This document shows positions 50,291-59,507 of a stretch of DNA of 64,000 nucleotides, piece by piece. The notes beneath the pieces were generated by a model. The model saw only the letters and a list, made by a program, of their open reading frames with translations, was not told the DNA's origin and searched no databases. Numbering within the stretch: the stretch's first letter is position 1; each line of letters begins with the position of its first letter. The stretch is from Sympetrum striolatum (lineage: Eukaryota > Arthropoda > Insecta > Odonata > Libellulidae), in contig OX388351.1 of NCBI GenBank assembly GCA_947579665.1, positions 58,722,939 through 58,786,938 on the forward strand, given 5' to 3'. The position numbers and the translations under genes are program-made.

Positions 50291-50445
50291 CTTCCCTCAA
50301 CACCCTGCCATTGTGCCCTCTTCCCTCCTCGAACTCTTCCCTGGCGCTCTATTTATGCGAGGATCTCTCCTCTGGTCCCGTTTTCCCCTGGTACCCTACC
50401 CTTGGTGCCTTCTCCCCTGGCACTGTCTTCCTTGACGACTAGGGG
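50291..50445. repeat. degenerate border of the minisatellite
   Basis: Loosely repeated CCCTGG and CTCTTCCCTC pieces with the same strand bias continue past the clean array and fade out near 50,440. This looks like old, mutated units at one edge, a common sign of polar array growth. Confidence 0.6.
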
Positions 50446-51560
50446 ACAGGTGAAGCCTACTGGCCCCTTTTTTTCTCCATTGAATCCCCATTTATTTACA
50501 AGTATTTTACAAGTCATATTCAAAATAAGTACCATACGATTACATACATTAATAATAACATTACATAACAGTAAAAAAGGAGTATAAATTGAATATTTAA
50601 AATTTTTTAAAACATCAAACAATTTAAGATGAAAAAATATGTAGTATATGGAATTATAATTGGTAAATACATAAATATTATCTATAAGGGTGTTATAAAC
50701 ATTAAACCTAGAGATGAACTCAATAAATAGCTGGTCAAAGAGCGTCACCACGAGTTAAATAGAAGATTAAAAGTATATAAGTCTTCGAATATCATAAATA
50801 GATAACGGTTCACTGAATTGTTCAATAGATGATTCACTACTTATTTTTGAATCATATTACATAATTTTGATGTGCACTTCACGAATTAACTTCATTTCAT
50901 AAGCCATGGGGTTGATGTTATTCCCTTCTGTCTCCTCCGTCGTTGTCACCCGACGCCGTCCTTCGAAGAAAACAATAGGTGTATTATTCACCAAAAACAG
51001 AACTTAGTCAATGACACACATTCGCGTTAATTACTGTACTTTAATTATGCATAGCATAAGTCGCATCCCGGAGTCTCCACAAAGCACAACTGTGTGTTAT
51101 AACACAATATTATTTATATGTTCCAAAAGTAAAATCTGGTTGGTCTTAAATTAGCGAATCATCATGTTTAGCATTATATTTGTAATACTACATTCGATTT
51201 TATAAATAAGAATATTTTTAAAATACTCTCAAAAATGCAACATTATTGATAATTTATTGTACAAAGTTAAGGATACATCTTGTATAAAATCTAATTAATC
51301 AAATAATAAGCGCTTTCAAGTTAAACCAAGTGATTTTAAAATATTGGACCTAATATTATTTAATCTTTTCTGTTTATTAAAATATTTAAGTTAGAAATTG
51401 ATTATGGACGATAGCGTAAAATTCCAAGGAGTAAAAGCTGCTAACATTGGAAAAATTTAACGAACGAAAAAAACTAAAAATGGGGAATTAGTCCGGTAAA
51501 GTACGCACTATCGATCATACTTAAACAAGAATTATATCAAGACTAAATTTAATTGGTACT
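50446..51560. other. AT-rich stretch, no gene seen
   Basis: The 132-codon minus-strand frame (50,751-50,353) runs out of the minisatellite border into A/T-rich sequence and has no domain. It could contain 3' UTR sequence of the exon at 51,563, but no clear polyadenylation context was fixed. Confidence 0.35.
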
Positions 51561-51562
51561 CA

Positions 51563-51663
51563 TCGTATTCTCAGCTCCTTCCATGGACCAAATAAATCTT
51601 GTCAGCATCTCTAGCATTCCTAGTCTTGCTCTTCCATGTTTGAGAAAGGTCCCGCACATGTTC
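51563..51663 (-). CDS. candidate terminal exon of the left-arm secreted-protein gene
   Basis: On the minus strand TTTAATTTATTCTACAG is a good splice acceptor, with the exon starting at 51,663. Two frames are open. Phase 0 gives EHVRDLSQTWKSKTRNARDA, then DKIYLVHGRS and a stop. The other gives MCGTFLKHGRARLGMLEMLT and continues to a stop at the TAA near 51,563. The phase-0 frame joins the phase-0 end of the exon-like block at 55,283 and has a mixed charged, helix-like composition. The block lies about 1.6 kb outside the inverted duplication, so it has no partner in the right arm. No homologue is recognised. Coding status depends on transcript evidence. Confidence 0.35.
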
Positions 51664-51740
51664 CTGTAGAATAAATTAAAATACCAGTAAATCATATTTC
51701 ATATCGAAAAAATAAAAACACTACGTTAATAAAAAAACCA

Positions 51741-51856
51741 CTATGTATCATACTAATTATCACTATGTATCATGCACATACTATAATAAGAAATGGTAAT
51801 AATATCAGATTTGTTTAAGGGAGTTTTAAGAAATGGTAGCAATATCAGATTTGGTT
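51741..51856 (+). repeat. short direct repeats
   Basis: CTATGTATCAT occurs at 51,741 and 51,763. AAGAAATGGTAnnAATATCA occurs at 51,788 and 51,828 (period 40). These are small slippage duplications. Confidence 0.65.
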
Positions 51857-53258
51857 AAAGTAACGTTTCTGGGTATATTACCATTACATTTTTTCAGGTA
51901 AAAATTCTCCCTCCTAATTCGGACCCTTAGCTCGCCCTCTGAGCATATAACCGCCCCACCCTCCCATCAGGGGGGGGACCATAAAAAAATTGAGATCGTG
52001 AAAAAACGATTTAAAACGTTATAAACAATTCAAATGAGTAACAATTTATTAAGTTCGTCCTCTCACTCGTCCAAAGAGATCTACAATTCTCTTTTGATCG
52101 ACGTTCTACGATGAATATTAAGATTTTTCATAATTTTGTATGAAATGACCCGGTGGCACACGGCAACGTTGCTCAGTCAGATTGGCGGATGTTTTAAATA
52201 GCTCACTGGCCCACTAAGTTTGGTTTGATGTCTTATAATCAAGTAGCTGAGGTACCCGTTGAATCTCAACGGGATTTAGTAGTGCAGTTAAATATATTAG
52301 CCCGGTATGTATGTAAATGTATAAGCTATTATAAAGATATTAAAATCTATTAAATCCTTCATTACATTCCGCGCATCTATCAACACATAAACGACTTTGT
52401 TTGGGTTTTGGTTTAGGAAGGACTTCATATGTTATTGAAGAATTAATTATGCCTAAGCGATTCAAACTTATACATTGGGAGGAAAAATTCAATTACCTCA
52501 ATAGGTCTGTTCTGTAAATAAACTCGTATACTTTTATCTGATAAAATGTATATCCTCCGTTCGTAAAAGATCATAGAGAGAATCCCTTATTTCCAGTCCA
52601 CGTCATAAGAAATCTTTGGCATACAATTGAGTTGTTAGCGGCATTTAGATTTATGTAATGCTACGCAGTGTTATATATTTACCGATAAATATAATTAATT
52701 AATTAAATACAGTTCAAATTAAAGTATAATTTTATCGTCTACGTTGTACAATGAAATTTATTTTAAATTCCTTTAATCACCGGAGTAAGGTCTCCTCCAA
52801 CAATGAAAACCAAAGCGAAAGAATCCAAGGTCTTTGGAACAAAACAGCGAGATAAAAGGAAGTCCTCACAAAATATTGGTTGCTAATTTTGAAAAGAATT
52901 TACCGAAAAAGAATGGAAAGGAAAAGCTAAGTTGACCTTGTGTATGTATGCAAGTAACTCTCACTTGTCTTTACAGAGATTTAGTATGAGGCGGGAAAGC
53001 GAAAGTCCGTGCGCATGACTCACGAAGCAAAGAACAAAGGCTAATCGGAAAAAATCATAGATCCTGAAATGAAGTGCTTAACTATGACTAGTAAAGTGGC
53101 AATAAATTGAGGGGAAGAAACTTAGCCTAGTTAGATTATTTTAAAAACGATACGGTGACAGCGCAATATCAGGGACTGTCGATAAATCTCATCGTATAAT
53201 TCTATTTAACTTCGGATTAATAACTTATATCGATAATTCTCACCGTGGAATGAGTCAA
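51857..53258. other. AT-rich stretch, probably intronic if the left-arm gene is real
   Basis: No frame above 60 codons. A 27-codon plus-strand frame at about 52,803 (MKTKAKESKVFG...) has a favourable start context but no support. The segment separates the terminal-exon candidate from the outer edge of the inverted duplication. Confidence 0.3.
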
Positions 53259-54170
53259 GTGTCAGCTGATGGCCGGTCAAGATGAATGGGAGAAAAGGAA
53301 TAGTATTGCTATACGACATTAATTGTACTTCAATTCGTACTTTGATACTAAAAAATCTAATACTGCAACTTCCAGCAACGAAGAACGATCCGAAGGTTAT
53401 ATCTAGCTCTCGTTAAAAACATTTCAATCTGCATTAATGAATAACTACAATTAAACTTAAGGACAATAAGAAAATGCCAGCAAGTATATTACAGTGTTCG
53501 CAATACAATCAACTCATGATGCAATAAGGTACTCATTTATTCTGATTCTAATAATAATAATAATATAGTGACGAAAAAATTGCTTAAGAAGTTGACTCGA
53601 TACTCTCACTGTAGTATATACAGAAAGTTTTCTTCGAGTCATTCCCCGTTTAATAAAATCGAATAACTAACACTATCACAACATTATAAAGTCAGAGTTT
53701 ATTACTTATCATAATCTTGAATAACTCGAGCTCCACCCTTAAATTAAATATTTTTTGCTGAGAAGAATTGCATTCGAGTAAGAATTCCATAATCATTTCG
53801 CTTTAAATTGGAATGCCTATTAGCATTGTCTTAAAAAAAGAAGAGCCACTTGATTAAAATGCGTTTCTTTACTTTCACATCCCTAACAGTAACATTGGAA
53901 TTTCATGCACTCTCTTCGCTTCAACTATTATCTAGCAAAACACACAAAATTTAATAAAATTACGCACAGTTCTTTTGAAATGTTCCAAATGATTTCATCC
54001 AAACAGTCTTTCCCTTGAACAGCAAATTTCAAAATATATATAAGTGCAATTAAAAGACAAAAAACACCCAATGAAATATAATGAAAGTTAAGAGTATTAA
54101 GTGCACTTACACCATTTATCCAATGTTGTTCAACGCGTTATTTCCGCGAAGGTCATCCCGTGGACATTAC

Positions 54171-54236
54171 CTTTCGAAACGTAGTATAAACGAAGAGGCC
54201 CATCGATGAGAGAATTGAAAGTTCAGTTTTTCACAC
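54171..54236 (-). other. exon-like block with splice consensus, left arm
   Basis: On the minus strand CTATTTTTCTAG precedes and GTAATG follows a 66-nt block open in one frame (CEKLNFQFSHRWASSFILRF). In the right arm (about 60,412-60,475) the same frame is open, but the acceptor AG is missing (CCATATTTGACAAACTG). The required reading phase does not match the end of the block at 55,283. It may be a decoy, an alternative exon or intronic conservation. Confidence 0.2.
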
Positions 54237-55282
54237 CTAGAAAAATAGAAATAACAAATTAGTAAAACATCAATTAATTTCATTTAGACAAGTACTGTAC
54301 TCAACGCTCATGAACAGGTATATTTTATAACGGATAATTTTCAAATTAGGATTTCCATTATATAAAACCACTATGTCCGCACCCTCTATAGTGTTGGATG
54401 TCAGGTAAAGGACGAGTGGTATCGTAATAAACGGAAAATTAAAGTAACAAATGCCCAGGAGCAGTGATGAATATTGAAAAAATCTTAAATTCGATTTCCT
54501 CAAATAGATATTGGCGATCGATTTTCCGATTGAAACACGAAACTTATTGATCAATACAATGTTAAAGAAGGATAAATTTTAATCAGATGCTCAATAAATA
54601 AAAAAGCATGGTACTTATTTAATAGTTAACTCAACCAAATATTGATCGCTTTGAGATAAGAACGCCGTTGAATCTGAACGATGGCATTGCAAGCTTTTGA
54701 AATATAAGAATCAAAATAATAAAAACATAATGCCAAATATTTCAGGATGAATATATATGCAGTTTCAATCAGCATGGAACGCTAACAAAAATTTTCACCA
54801 ACTGATTTCCGACAATGTTTCCAGACGGATCGTGCAAACAGTGAGTGTGCAAGAGATTCCCGGCTTCGAGTCTCACATGGGTCAGACCTATCCTCAAGCG
54901 ATATTTCTCTTAAAATAAGCATTCATGTCGGGTATTACCATTGATCATTTAAGCATCAACTGAAAGTTCTTGGATTCACTCTCGTCAACCACTGAAGAAC
55001 GTTAGACAGAGCGTCATCTTCAAATCAAATTCAACTATTATTACTAAATAGAATTTTAATCGGAAAATACGTGGAGGTTAAATTTTATTGAATACATTCT
55101 GTGTAAAAGTTAGGATTTAAGCGATGCCCGAACTTAATAAAATTCTACAAATACGCAAACAACACATGAAATTTCTTGATGAAAACTTCTAAAATACCGG
55201 AACTTATTGCTCACAAAGAAAATTATTTCTTTAAAGCAAGATCGCACGCGATCTTTGAATAACAATTATTCGTTCAACTTAC

Positions 55283-55340
55283 CATTGAAAGGAAATCCTT
55301 GGAGACGACCATTAACATCCTCAGGTCTTCAAACGTCGTT
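55283..55340 (-). CDS. candidate second exon of the left-arm secreted-protein gene
   Basis: On the minus strand the block reads TTFEDLRMLMVVSKDFLSM, directly followed by a consensus donor (ATG then GTAAGT). The right arm holds the same block (59,450-59,507) with four conservative replacements. The frame ends in phase 0, which fits the terminal-exon candidate at 51,663. The acceptor is doubtful. The right arm has GCAG followed by GAACG. In this arm that AG has become AA and the nearest AG lies one base further in, which would shift the frame from a phase-1 first exon. Alternatively an internal Met (LRMLM) could begin a shorter protein. The product is not recognised. Confidence 0.35.
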
Positions 55341-55444
55341 CTTGTTTTTTTTTGAGGAAAATTCTTTTAAGAAATAGTAGTTATTGCAAAAAGAAAACGA
55401 AAGGATTTGAAATGTTACTTACGTTTACCAGTTTCCAAATCCAA

Positions 55445-55620
55445 AGGAAGTCACAACATTTAAATTGTAACGGAAATTGTTAAACAATTGACACAACTTC
55501 AGCACCAGACGGGGTCTAAGCAGCAACTGAGGAAATTTCCATCAAGACAACGGTTGAACAAGGAAGCTGCAATTTGATTGGTCGAATTAGGATAATCCGT
55601 CGATGGCGCGCTCACAACTC
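55445..55620 (-). promoter_or_regulatory. conserved GC/CCAAT block in left arm
   Basis: The minus strand has GAGCGCGCCATCGACGG, then GACCAATCAAATTGCAGC and an initiator-like CCTCAGTTGCT. The right arm keeps the same order at 59,177-59,275. It lies just upstream of the second exon-like block, so it could be an internal promoter, but conservation here may only reflect the recent duplication. Confidence 0.22.
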
Positions 55621-56674
55621 AAATAAAACATTTTATTTAATAATTATTAAAATTAAATAGACATTCAATTTTATGAAGTACTTTCTTCATTTAAATTTCA
55701 AATTGTTTGGAATATTAGCTTTCGTTAATAAAAGTATTTATTTATACTTTGTTTTTATTTAGTAGTTTTCTCCAATGGGAATGCTCGAAACATCGTAATC
55801 GTTTACTGTTTACTTATAAGTTTAGAAATTGTATTATTTCTATTGTTTTTCCATAATTACTTAAAATAATTTAATATGGAATAAAAATATCAATATAATT
55901 AATTACTCTTCTTCGGCCATAGCGAAAGAATGGAGTTAAAGCATCAACTCACCTCTTTTACATCAGAAAGTAATATTAATATTTCTATTCGAAGACATTT
56001 AAGAAAACGCTGTATTTATTCATAAAGCTCTGTCCATCGAGAAAAATGGTTGCATTACATTATTTTGGAGAATAAAAATCGCTTTGGCTTGAGAATATCT
56101 TCATCATCTCCTCCTAAAATCAAACGGAAACGGATTACTAAGAAATGCAATCGAGAATAGTATGTTAGAGAAATTTGGTAAGACAACAGAATGTTAGAAG
56201 AAATCATTTTTATATCCTTTAACTCACACGTTTTATATAGAACCTCGAGTCCTACAAAGACCTTGTATCCGTCTGGGTAGAAGAGCAGAATTCTAAAAAC
56301 ATTTCAACCACATTTTATTTCGACCACAAGGTCAAAGGTCTCATTCTTTAGGAACCAATGTACTTGATGCCTTAAATATGTTTCGTAAATCCACAAGAAT
56401 ACCTAGCAATCACTTTTTATATATGCTCTTTTGACACTCATCAAAGGAAAACATGTTATAAATACCTTATTACGACTGTCTACATACATTTAATCCTCGG
56501 AGGAAGGCGACATATTGTGGAAATCCATCGCAACGTGAGAAGAGGGACCTACTATTTCTTATTCAGTATTATTAATCGTAGCACCATCGTTATTATCCAT
56601 AACACATCACTATGGCGATTGCGATTATTCACTGAATCCAGTAATGGATAATAAAAATATGAAAAAAGTCTCAC

Positions 56675-56810
56675 TCTCTTCTCTCGTTGTTGACAGTAAC
56701 TTTTCACTCGAGTATTCCATGAGCTCACTCCCACTACGAACGGGTTGCACACGAATTGTGAAGATTAATCCAAGGGTTAGCACCGTCTTGAAGAGTTTGC
56801 ACTTATTCAT
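56675..56810 (-). CDS. first exon of an unrecognised secreted-type protein (left copy)
   Basis: The frame starts MNKCKLFKTVLTLGLIFTIR, a Lys-containing N-region and a hydrophobic core (residues 9-19) like a signal peptide, then VQPVRSGSELMEYSSEKLLS and TTREE. It reads on to an in-frame stop at 56,625 (61 residues). However, a donor-like GA|GTGAGA within Ser46 (after nt 136) is the better end: up to there the two arm copies differ only at Gly27, Ser34, Leu38 and Leu39 codons, all synonymous, while residues after Glu47 differ. Upstream AAGTTG|GTGAGT and TTTTTTATAACAG|TGG could bound a very short 5' intron. Expression, the full exon set and the function are unknown. Confidence 0.5.
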
Positions 56811-56859
56811 TTCACATCCACTGTTATAAAAAACTCAAAAGTAACTCAAAAAGATCTCC

Positions 56860-57020
56860 ATTTCACTCACCAACTTCTTGTAACCACGAGGTGATTATGC
56901 GACCTTAAACCGCGCTTTTACGCTTTCCCGATCGTCACGAAAAAATTCTGAAGTACGTAATTTGCGTGCGAGGAACTTTGCGTAATGTGAAGTGATGTTC
57001 ATTGTTTTTCTCACAATGGT
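56860..57020 (-). promoter_or_regulatory. 5' flank of left first exon
   Basis: Conserved with the mirror segment 57,770-57,930: GCGTAAAAGCGCG, CCTCGTGGTTAnAAGAAGTTG and GGTGAGTGAAATGG. The right copy has TTATAAGAAG, a TATA-like box, where this copy has TTACAAGAAG. If that box matters, the two copies may differ in activity. Confidence 0.3.
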
Positions 57021-57300
57021 GGTCTTTCAGCCCTTTTAAATGTACTTGGATTGTATTTTTGTGGATTTAAAATCTATATTAAAGATATTAGACGAGTAGG
57101 CTATCCTCTGAATGTTCGAAGGAAAAGCAATATTGCCGTGAAAACTGAGATCGTTAGATTTCTTCGGATGCTGGCTAGTCGTGATTAAGAAATCTTCTAT
57201 CTTGTGGTTTGTGAGGTTTCTGACGTGAATGGTTTTGCAATTTTTTACTCTCGGTAGCGGAATCATAATCAGCGGAGGCTATGAAGTGAGTAAGATATAT

Positions 57301-57504
57301 TAACTATGTTTGTATCACTATTATCGATAGTATATTATCATGGAGATTGGGATTTTTGGCTGACCTAAAGTGTGGAGTTACTTTCCAGGATAGGAACAAA
57401 ATGGCGTTGAATGGCAGTTTGATGTCTCATATATCGACTCTAATGTAGAACAATCATGAATGTATCTTAATCTGACATTTTTCATACCGAACGTACCTTG
57501 CTAA
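57301..57504. other. spacer of the inverted duplication
   Basis: About 200 bp without detectable self-complementarity between the inner arm ends (AAGTGAGTAA at 57,284 and TTACTCACTT near 57,513). It lies upstream of both outward-reading first exons and would be the shared 5' region of a head-to-head gene pair. Confidence 0.7.
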
Positions 57505-57769
57505 TAAATGTTACTCACTTTACATCCTTCGTTGACTTTGATTTCGTCACCGAGAATACATAATTGCAAAAGAAATCACGTCAGAAACTTCTCATATCAC
57601 AAGATAGAGGATGTTGCAATCACGTATCAGTAAAGTGCGAATTTTCACACAAATATAACTTACACTTTTTACATTTATAGGAAAGCTTAAACGGCTGATA
57701 CTTGAATATACATAGCACATCCACAAGAATATATTCCAGGTAAATTTAGAAGGGAAGAAATATCACCAT

Positions 57770-57930
57770 TGTGAAAAATGTGTGTGATGATCAAAGCAAG
57801 TAACTTCTCACTACCCATAGTTGCTCGCACGTAAATAACGTACTTCAGACTTTTCATGACGATCGGAAAAGCGTAAAAGCGCGCTTAAAGGCCACGTTAT
57901 CGCCTCGTGGTTATAAGAAGTTGGTGAGTG
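57770..57930 (+). promoter_or_regulatory. 5' flank of right first exon, TATA-like box
   Basis: GTGGTTATAAGAAGTTGGTG at about 57,908 contains TTATAA about 70 bases before the ATG, in a block mirrored at 56,860-57,020. A consensus donor GTGAGT immediately follows (TTGGTGAGTG), so transcription could begin upstream and be spliced. Confidence 0.3.
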
Positions 57931-57983
57931 AAATGGCGATCTTTTTGAGTTACTTTTAAGTTTTTCATAACAGTGGATGTGAA

Positions 57984-58119
57984 ATGAATAAGTGCAAACT
58001 CTTCAAGACGGTGCTAACCCTTGGATTAATCTTCACAATTCGTGTGCAACCCGTTCGTAGTGGAAGTGAGCTCATGGAATACTCAAGTGAAAAGTTGTTG
58101 TCAACAACGAGAGAAGAGA
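57984..58119 (+). CDS. first exon of an unrecognised secreted-type protein (right copy)
   Basis: The first 47 residues are identical to the left copy (MNKCKLFKTVLTLGLIFTIR ...), with four synonymous nucleotide differences. The open frame continues to 58,169 (61 residues), but its last part (PFFKVLLSITEYSE against TFFIFLLSITGFSE on the left) is not conserved, consistent with a donor at A|GTGAGC after nt 136. It splices in phase with the block at 59,450. Because the duplication ends before a partner of the terminal exon at 51.6 kb, this copy is probably truncated or uses a different 3' end. Confidence 0.45.
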
Positions 58120-59176
58120 GTGAGCCCTTTTTCAAAGTCTTATTATCCATTACTGAATACAGCGAATAATCGCCATCACCATAGTGATGTGTTATGGATA
58201 AAAATGATGATGCTACGATTAATAAAACTGAAAAAGCAATAGTCTGTCGGTGTCTTATCACGTTGCGATGGATATCCACAATATGTCGCCTTCCTCCGAG
58301 GATTAAATGTATGTAGACAGTCGTAATAAGGTATTTATAACATGTTTTCCTTTGATGAGTGTCAAAAGAGCATATAAAAAAAGTGATTGCAAGGTATTCT
58401 TGTGGATTTACGAAACATATTTAAGGCATCAAGTACAGAGGTTCCTAAAGAGACCTTTGACCTTGTGGTCGAAATGAAATGTGGTTGAAATGTTTTTAGA
58501 ATTCTGCTCTTCGTCAAGGACAGATTCAATGTCTTTGTACAACTCGAGGTGCTATTTAAAAGGGGGGTTAGAGGATATATAAATGTATTCGTCTATCATT
58601 CTTTTGTCTCACAAAACGTCTCTAACATAACGTCTCAATTGCATTCTTTAGCAATCCATCTCCGTTTAATTTTAGGAGGAGGTGATGTAGATATTCTTAA
58701 GCCAAAGTGATTTTTTTCTGCAGAATTATGTGATGCACTAATTTTTCTCGATGAGTAGAGCTTTCTAAATAAATACAATGATATCGATCAAATTAAATAT
58801 CTTCGAGTAGAAATCTTACTAATGCTTTCTGATGTAAAGGAGGTGAATTGATGTACTAACTCCATTCTTTCGTTATGGCCGAAGAAGAGCAATGAATTTT
58901 AATGATATTTTTTTAATATTAAACTATTTAAGTAATCATGGTAAACAAATAGAAATATTACGATTTATATACTTATAATTAAACAGAAAACAATTACGAT
59001 GTTACGAGCATTCTGATTGGAGAAAACGACTAAATTAACTCAAAGTAAAAATAAATAATTTTATTAACGAAAACTTATATTCCAAATAATAATAAATTTA
59101 AATAAAGAGTGTACTTCATAAAAATGAATGTCGATTTAGTTTTAATAATTATTAAATAAAATGTTTTATTTGATTT

Positions 59177-59275
59177 GTGAGCGCGCCATTGACGGATTAT
59201 CATAATTCGACCAATCAAATTTCAGCTTCCTTGTTCAACCGTTGTCTTGATGGAAATTTCCTCAGTTGCTCCTTA
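59177..59275 (+). promoter_or_regulatory. conserved GC/CCAAT block in right arm
   Basis: GAGCGCGCCATTGACGG, GACCAATCAAATTTCAGC and CCTCAGTTGCT mirror the left block at 55,445-55,620. This arm lacks the GTAAACGTAAGT donor present on the left (here GTGAATATAAGT). Confidence 0.2.
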
Positions 59276-59449
59276 GACCCCGTCTTGTGCGGAAGTTATG
59301 TCAATTGTTTTAAAATTTCCGTTACATTTTAAATTTTGTGACTTCCGTTGGATTTGGAAACTGGTGAATATAAGTGACATTTCAGAGCCTTTCGTTTTCT
59401 TTTTGCAATTACTTCTATTTCTTAAACGAATATTTCTTAAAAAAGCAGG

Positions 59450-59507
59450 AACGACGTTTGAAGACCTGAAGATGTTCGTGGTCGTCACCAAGGATTTCCT
59501 TTAATGG
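59450..59507 (+). pseudogene. second exon-like block, right copy, with premature stop
   Basis: AAAAAAGCAG is an acceptor in the correct phase for the first exon at 57,984, and GTAAGT follows the block. The frame reads TTFEDLKMFVVVTKDFL and then meets TAA, because one base of the TCA codon seen in the left arm is missing. The stop sits six bases before the donor. This is either a short natural C-terminus or, more likely, a frameshift in a decaying duplicate. Confidence 0.4.

Larger units (their letters stand above)
53259..57300. repeat. left arm of an 8.1-kb imperfect inverted duplication
   Basis: The arm begins at GTGTCAGCTGATGG and pairs with CATCAGCTGACAC ending at 61,358. Matching continues collinearly inward: GACTCGAAGAAAACTTTCTG at 60,980 against its complement at 53,618; GGAGGAGGTGATG at 58,675 against 56,105; first exons at 56,810 and 57,984; GTTTCTGACGTGA at 57,217 against its complement near 57,580. 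Substitutions and small indels are scattered, with one large indel (about 145 bp extra in this arm near 55,030-55,170). No flanking target duplication was found, so it looks like a segmental inverted duplication rather than a transposon. Confidence 0.93.

Noticed and set aside
49603..50751. Gly/Arg-rich minus-strand frames of 70-148 codons
   Set aside because: They are translations of the 31-bp minisatellite and its border. All frames are open because the unit is not a multiple of three and lacks stops.
54270..54554. 94-codon minus-strand frame in the left arm
   Set aside because: The mirrored segment of the right arm (about 60,220-60,380) does not keep the frame, so it is not conserved as coding.
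59298..59504. 68-codon frame MSIVLKFPLHF... as a single-exon gene
   Set aside because: Only its last 17 residues (the exon-2 block) are matched in the mirror arm. The upstream part is not open there and looks intronic.
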